Positions 5,407 through 8,762 of a stretch of 8,762 nt of DNA are shown here, in pieces. The position numbers and the translations under genes are program-made. Under the pieces are notes generated by a model. It saw only the letters and a list, made by a program, of their open reading frames with translations, did no database searches and had not been told where the DNA came from. Each line of letters opens with the position of its first letter. Position 1 is the stretch's first letter. Origin of the DNA: an uncultured Polyangiaceae bacterium (lineage in GTDB: Bacteria; Myxococcota_A; Polyangia; Polyangiales; Polyangiaceae); NCBI GenBank assembly GCA_938004815.1, contig CALKVR010001032.1:1-8762 (forward strand). Direction: 5' to 3'.

Positions 5407-6975
5407 TCACCGCGACTGCTGGAACGCGTCTTCTTGATTGCGCTTCGCGTTCGACTCGAAGGGATCCGCGAGGTCGGGGCGCGGGACCTTGAGCGCGGGC
5501 TTGGGCTTGGCGCCCGGCTGGGCCGGCGTGACGGGCGCGGGCTCCGCGGCCGGAGGGGAGGCGAAGCCGGTGCTCGCGCGATCGAGGATGCCGAGTTGCT
5601 TGTCGACGTCGCGGCTCGCCTCGCCGGAGCGCGAGAACGGGTTCTGCGGGGCAGGCTTGAAGGCGCCGCCCTTCTTCCGCTTCAGGTTGTCGCGGCGAGC
5701 GTCGAGGCGCTGCCGTGCGGCGTCGACCTGCCCGGCGCGGAAGAGCCGGTTCGCCTCGTCGAGCGCGCGGGCCGTCTCGGATCGCTCGACCCGAGCGAGC
5801 ACGAACGGATCGGGATCGCCCTGCGTCGACGACGAGAACGCGGCGAGGGTCCCCGTGGACTCGGCGCTCTTGCCGCCGGGCGCGGTGAGATCGCGGAACC
5901 GCACCGATACGCCCGCGACCGGGACCTCGTCACGCGACGAGCCGGCCGGCACGCGCACGCGACAGAGCACCGTCTTGATCTCACCCTTGGTCAAGCTGCC
6001 GAGCGAGACGAGCAGATCGTCACCCGATCGCGTGAACGGGCGATCGAGCACCTCGATGAGCTCGACGCCGGGCTCGAGGCGGACGCGCGCCTCGACGTTC
6101 TCGGCCACCGTCTGCCGCAAGCTCGCCGCTTCGGCCTCGAAGACGGGCGTGAGGTCGGACGGCTGCGCCACGAACCGGTGTTGGCCCTCACCGCCCTCGG
6201 CGACGGCGGCCATCATGCGCTCGTTGTATTGCAGGTCCATTCCGATGCCGCTGACGGTGACGCCGGCCGTGCGCGCGCGTCGCGCCACGTCGCGCATCTC
6301 GTCGACGTCGCGCACGCCCGCTGTCGCGTCGCCGTCCGAGAGCACGAGCATGCGGCGGGTCAGATCGGGGGTCTGGCCCATCAAGCCGGCCATCGTGTCG
6401 ATGCCGCACGAGATGCAGGTGTCGCCGCCGAGCGCGATGCCGGCGACGCGCTGCTTGAGCGAATCGCGCGTAGACGTGTCGACCCTTGTCGGCGAGATCA
6501 CGGTCTCGGTCTGGGTGTCGAATGCGACGACGCTGACGGTGTCGCCGTCGACCAACCGATCGATCGCCGCCTGGGCCGAGGCCTTGGCGTTCTCGAACCG
6601 CTTGCCGCGCATCGAGCCCGACTTGTCGATGACGAGGCCCAGATGCACGCCCGCGTTCGCGGTCGGCGCGGCGACGTCGGAGCCTCGAAGCTCGAGCATG
6701 ACGTACGTCTCGGCCGAGCCCTGCGAGGGCGTGTCGCGATGACCGAGCCGCGCCTCCACGCGGACCGCCTTCTCGTCGACGAAGAGCGACGGCGACTTCG
6801 CTTTTCCTTTCTCTTTGGCCCCGTCGCCGGCCAGCGCGTCGGCGGGCGGCGGGGTGGAGTCGGTAGCCGCAGGCTTCTGGGGAGCGAAGCCCCCCTCGGG
6901 GGTGACGGCGTACACGGTCGCGCCCGTGGCCAGCATGAGAACGACCGCCAAGCCCCCGACTTGCTTCGCCTGCAT
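5407..6975 (-). CDS. Exported von Willebrand factor A (VWA) domain protein with CxxC at the metal site
   Basis: A 522-residue protein. Residues 1-24 are a hydrophobic signal peptide or anchor (GGLAVVLMLATGATVYAV), followed by a Pro/Ala/Lys-rich linker (25-62) and a short beta region. The VWA domain covers about 108-285: the MIDAS metal site has Asp117-x-Ser119-x-Ser121 (DKSGSM), Thr186 (GGDT) and Asp214 (LSDGD), all intact, so divalent-cation-dependent ligand binding is likely. Right after Thr186 the sequence is CISC, a CxxC not typical of the domain. Residues about 286-380 are a beta-rich region resembling the segment after VWA in YfbK-like proteins, then a helical Arg/Glu/Ala segment (about 388-435), and a disordered Pro/Ala/Lys tail. 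The ligand is unknown. The start at 6975 has no Shine-Dalgarno, but a TG-n-TACATC element lies 6 nt upstream. Divergent from the phosphoesterase gene (116 bases between). Confidence 0.93.
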   Translation of the reverse strand: MQAKQVGGLAVVLMLATGATVYAVTPEGGFAPQKPAATDSTPPPADALAGDGAKEKGKAKSPSLFVDEKAVRVEARLGHRDTPSQGSAETYVMLELRGSDVAAPTANAGVHLGLVIDKSGSMRGKRFENAKASAQAAIDRLVDGDTVSVVAFDTQTETVISPTRVDTSTRDSLKQRVAGIALGGDTCISCGIDTMAGLMGQTPDLTRRMLVLSDGDATAGVRDVDEMRDVARRARTAGVTVSGIGMDLQYNERMMAAVAEGGEGQHRFVAQPSDLTPVFEAEAASLRQTVAENVEARVRLEPGVELIEVLDRPFTRSGDDLLVSLGSLTKGEIKTVLCRVRVPAGSSRDEVPVAGVSVRFRDLTAPGGKSAESTGTLAAFSSSTQGDPDPFVLARVERSETARALDEANRLFRAGQVDAARQRLDARRDNLKRKKGGAFKPAPQNPFSRSGEASRDVDKQLGILDRASTGFASPPAAEPAPVTPAQPGAKPKPALKVPRPDLADPFESNAKRNQEDAFQQSR

Positions 6976-6981
6976 CGAAAA

Positions 6982-6990
6982 GATGTAGCA
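6982..6990 (-). promoter_or_regulatory. Extended -10-like element 6 nt before the VWA start
   Basis: On the minus strand TG (6990-6989), C, TACATC (6987-6982), then TTTTCG and the ATG at 6975. The form and spacing parallel those before the genes at 1529 and 3416. It suggests a leaderless transcript; no Shine-Dalgarno competes. Confidence 0.4.
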
Positions 6991-7053
6991 CGGGCGAGCC
7001 GGGTGCCGAACCCACCGAGTAGGATTGCGCTGATGACGTCGGTTTCTGCGAAT

Positions 7054-7088
7054 TCACCCCCCAACCCCCCTCACCAGCGGTGAGGGGG
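7054..7088 (+). promoter_or_regulatory. C-rich element and hairpin sequestering the phosphoesterase Shine-Dalgarno
   Basis: Two C6 tracts (7057-7062 and 7065-7070) separated by AA are each associated with TCACC (7054-7058 and 7071-7075). CCCCCTCACC (7066-7075) pairs perfectly with GGTGAGGGGG (7079-7088) across a 3-nt AGC loop. The right arm contains the G-rich Shine-Dalgarno (GAGGGGG) of the gene starting at 7092, so in mRNA the site would be base-paired. The TCACC at 7054 could pair with GGTGA as an alternative. Translational control is inferred; a dispersed intergenic repeat is an alternative. Confidence 0.6.
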
Positions 7089-7091
7089 ACG

Positions 7092-7649
7092 ATGCATAGC
7101 TGCCGCGCCGTGACCGCCGAAAAGGCGCCGCTGCGGATCGTCGCGGTGGCGGACACGCATTCGCGACCGCACCCGAAGAGCGCCGAGCGCATCGAGGCGT
7201 TCGCGCCCGACGCGATCCTTCACGCGGGCGACGTCGGGGACCTCGGCGTGCTCGACGACCTGGCGCGCATTGCGCCGGTTCTCGCCGTGCGCGGCAACAT
7301 CGACGAGGGTGAATCGTCGCTGCCGGACACGATGACGATCGACGTCGGCGACGCTGCCGGTCCGTTCTTTCGCATGCTGCTCCTCCACATCGCGGTGTAC
7401 GGCCCCAAGCTCCGCGGCGACGCGGCCAAGCTCGCCCACAAGGAGAAGGCGAGCCTCGTCGTCTGCGGCCACTCGCACGTGCCGTTCGCCGCGCGCGACA
7501 AAGGCCTGACCGTCTTCAACCCCGGCTCGATCGGCCCGCGGCGGTTCACGCTCCCGATCGTGTTCGGGGTCATCGACGTGTCGCGCACCCGCGTCGACGT
7601 GCGCCACGTCGATTGCGAGACGGGCGAGCGCTGGCTCCCGGGCGCGTGA
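7092..7649 (+). CDS. YfcE/MJ0936-type metallophosphoesterase
   Basis: A 185-residue cytosolic protein, the usual length of the small YfcE-like phosphodiesterases. Metal and active-site motifs are complete: ADTHS (Asp21, His23), HAGDVGD (Asp47), VRGNID (Asn69), LLHI (His99) and CGHSHVP (His127, His129). These ligate two divalent metals and hydrolyse phosphodiester bonds; YfcE in E. coli acts on model substrates, and the physiological substrate is unknown. The C-terminal NPGSIGPRR is also typical. The ATG at 7092 is preferred to the GTG at 7080, because GAGGGGG ends 3 nt before it; a GTG at 7110 would also keep all motifs. The Shine-Dalgarno sits in the right arm of a perfect hairpin, suggesting translational control. 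Divergent from the VWA gene, tail to tail with the second VWA gene. Confidence 0.94.
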   Translation: MHSCRAVTAEKAPLRIVAVADTHSRPHPKSAERIEAFAPDAILHAGDVGDLGVLDDLARIAPVLAVRGNIDEGESSLPDTMTIDVGDAAGPFFRMLLLHIAVYGPKLRGDAAKLAHKEKASLVVCGHSHVPFAARDKGLTVFNPGSIGPRRFTLPIVFGVIDVSRTRVDVRHVDCETGERWLPGA

Positions 7650-7676
7650 GGCGACCGCGATCGAGTCAGGCTCGGA

Positions 7677-8639
7677 TCAGCTCGGCGGCTCGAAGGTCTT
7701 GCACGCCTCGTCGATGACGGGGAGCGCCGCGCTGAAGAACGCGTCGTAGCTCGACGAGCAGACGTCGCCCGTGAACCCATTGTCGTCGAAGCGATTGGTA
7801 AACCCGAGGATCTTGCTGTTGGGGATCGCGCCGCACGGGTTGTCGGCGCCCTTGCCGATCAACGAGAGGACGACCACGTTCTCTTTGATGCCGCCGCGGT
7901 ACGAGAGGAGCTCGGCCACCCACGCGTCGGGGTCGCCGCCCGAGCCGTAGCTATCGCAGGTCTGCCCGTCACAGCCGTCGGCGACGTCGTCCTCGTCGGT
8001 GATGATGACGACGACGAGGAGCGCGTCGAGCCGGGAGAAGCCGGCGTTGCACGCCCCCTGCGCGTTGCGGCCGGGCTCGAGGGCGTTGAGGAGCGCCCGC
8101 ATCACCCGCTCGTCGTCGCTGCCGGTGTCGCCCACCTGCGCCGCGCAGGCGAACTTGGAGGAGAGATCCGACTCGGCTTCGCTCATGAAGCGGTTGTCGC
8201 CCGAGAACGGCGCGCAAACGGCCGCGCTCGACGCGTGGCCCGACGTCTGGGTGACGAGGTCGCCGATCGTCTGGCACCCGGCCGCGTTGCCCCAATAGTC
8301 GTCGGTGGTGACGACGCCGACGTGGTAGCTCGGGGCGGCGTCGAGCTTCTCTTTCATCCCCGCGACGAAACCGGGAAAGCTCGAGACCAGCGAGGCCTGG
8401 TTATCGGCCATGCTGCCGGAGTTGTCGATCACGAAGAGCACGTCGACGGCCTTGCAGCCCGACGTGTCGGGCGCGCCGCCCGCGCCGCCGAAGCCGCCGC
8501 CCTCGCCGGCGACGCCGCCGCCGGAAGGCGACGCCGCGCCCTCGCCCGCCGCGCCCTCGCCGTCAGGTGGCTCGCCGCCTGCGCTGCAAGCGATCAACGT
8601 GGATGAAACCAGCAACGAACTGAGGGCGCGGTACATCAT
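7677..8639 (-). CDS. Cysteine-rich VWA-domain lipoprotein
   Basis: A 320-residue protein with signal peptide and lipobox LIAC (Cys18), a Gly/Ala/Glu/Ser-rich stalk (19-60) and a VWA domain (about 64-315). The MIDAS shows DNSGSM (Asp72, Ser74, Ser76), VGDTGSDDERVM (Thr172), and ITDEDD (Asp215), all intact. Ten cysteines (62, 122, 142, 165, 197, 223, 228, 269, 294, 312) in the mature domain could form five disulfides, fitting an extracytoplasmic location. Multiple-Cys VWA lipoproteins are typical of myxobacteria; the ligand is not known. Two adjacent ATGs (8639, 8636) are both placed after GAGG (8648-8645), 5 and 8 nt away, so either may be used. Convergent with the phosphoesterase, with 27 bases between and only a weak bulged hairpin there. 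Confidence 0.95.
   Translation of the reverse strand: MMYRALSSLLVSSTLIACSAGGEPPDGEGAAGEGAASPSGGGVAGEGGGFGGAGGAPDTSGCKAVDVLFVIDNSGSMADNQASLVSSFPGFVAGMKEKLDAAPSYHVGVVTTDDYWGNAAGCQTIGDLVTQTSGHASSAAVCAPFSGDNRFMSEAESDLSSKFACAAQVGDTGSDDERVMRALLNALEPGRNAQGACNAGFSRLDALLVVVIITDEDDVADGCDGQTCDSYGSGGDPDAWVAELLSYRGGIKENVVVLSLIGKGADNPCGAIPNSKILGFTNRFDDNGFTGDVCSSSYDAFFSAALPVIDEACKTFEPPS
8536..8565. repeat. 15-bp tandem duplication in the stalk of the VWA lipoprotein
   Basis: Two 15-base units start at 8536 and 8551 and share GCGCCCTCGCC as their first 11 bases. On the coding strand they encode two successive Gly-Glu-Gly-Ala-Ala units. It looks like a recent slippage duplication of the stalk. Confidence 0.75.
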
Positions 8640-8762
8640 GAGAACCTCGCGCGCGCGTTGGCAACTCTCGGGCCACGCACAAGTATTCGTTTTCGTGTGC
8701 CGTCATCGGCGGCGCTGCACACGAAGGTGCTTGCTTGCACACGTGCTCAGAACGCGAACGAG
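8640..8762 (-). promoter_or_regulatory. Upstream control region of the VWA lipoprotein with repeated TGCACACG
   Basis: No gene is visible in these 123 bases. TGCACACG occurs at 8716-8723 and again at 8736-8743, exactly 20 bases apart, and its 7-base core is inverted at 8694-8700. A possible -10 on the minus strand is AATACT (8687-8682), about 43 nt before the start; no clear -35 is seen. The inverted core lies between the two, so the repeats may be operator half-sites. Confidence 0.35.

Noticed and set aside
5104..7083. 659-codon open frame on the plus strand opposite the VWA gene
   Set aside because: It overlaps the end of the EEP gene in another frame and is antisense to an intact VWA domain. 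The Arg/Ala/Gly/Asp-rich product has no recognisable domain; stop codons are rare by base composition.
7054..7088. G-quadruplex on the minus strand
   Set aside because: The minus strand has only two G6 tracts plus a GG, which does not give four separate G3 tracts with loops; the inverted repeat explains the region better.
7659..7678. Weak hairpin between the convergent phosphoesterase and VWA lipoprotein genes
   Set aside because: GATCGAG and CTCGGATC pair only with a bulged G, the stem is short, it runs into the stop codon of the minus gene and no U-tract follows. Not enough for a terminator call.
1..8762. Defence island, CRISPR, toxin-antitoxin, biosynthetic cluster or mobile element
   Set aside because: No cas, restriction, toxin, transposase, integrase, tRNA or synthase motif was seen, and there are no regularly spaced repeats of CRISPR type.

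Overview
This window looks like a chromosomal stretch from a high-GC delta-type bacterium, most likely a myxobacterium (Myxococcota, Polyangiales-like). The evidence is the very high GC with strong G/C at third codon positions, long spurious open frames opposite real genes, and several lipoproteins that carry long Gly/Ser/Thr/Ala stalks after the lipobox. It also has two von Willebrand factor A (VWA) proteins of the kind abundant in that group, and many starts lack a Shine-Dalgarno. No mobile element, tRNA, rRNA, CRISPR array or phage gene was seen.

Layout, left to right: (1) a secreted-type protein of unknown function, cut by the left edge, with a C-terminal region that looks like a SPOR-type alpha/beta fold (2-1384, +); (2) a lipoprotein with a peptidoglycan-binding-like region (1529-2314, +); (3) a zinc-independent MDR/quinone-oxidoreductase-type dehydrogenase (2349-3323, -), divergent from (4) a LysR-type regulator (3416-4300, +), which is the classic regulator/target arrangement with a 92-base shared control region; (5) a lipoprotein of the endonuclease/exonuclease/phosphatase (EEP) fold with all visible catalytic motifs intact (4373-5344, +); (6) an exported or membrane-anchored VWA protein with a CxxC beside its metal site (5407-6975, -); (7) a YfcE/MJ0936-type metallophosphoesterase (7092-7649, +), divergent from 6; (8) a cysteine-rich VWA lipoprotein (7677-8639, -). 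The last about 120 bases are the upstream control region of gene 8.

The genes mostly alternate in strand as convergent or divergent pairs, so there is no long operon. Only the dehydrogenase/LysR pair has a clear functional link. The rest share a theme: five of the eight look exported (three of them lipoproteins), consistent with an envelope/surface island, though not shown to act together.

The most interesting non-coding signals are a perfect 10-bp hairpin that buries the Shine-Dalgarno of the phosphoesterase gene, a perfect 7-bp inverted repeat abutting the LysR start codon, an extended -10-like motif placed 6-7 nt before the start codons of three Shine-Dalgarno-less genes (suggesting leaderless mRNAs), and a G8 tract in the stalk of the EEP lipoprotein. 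I do not see a clear, wholly new multi-gene system here.
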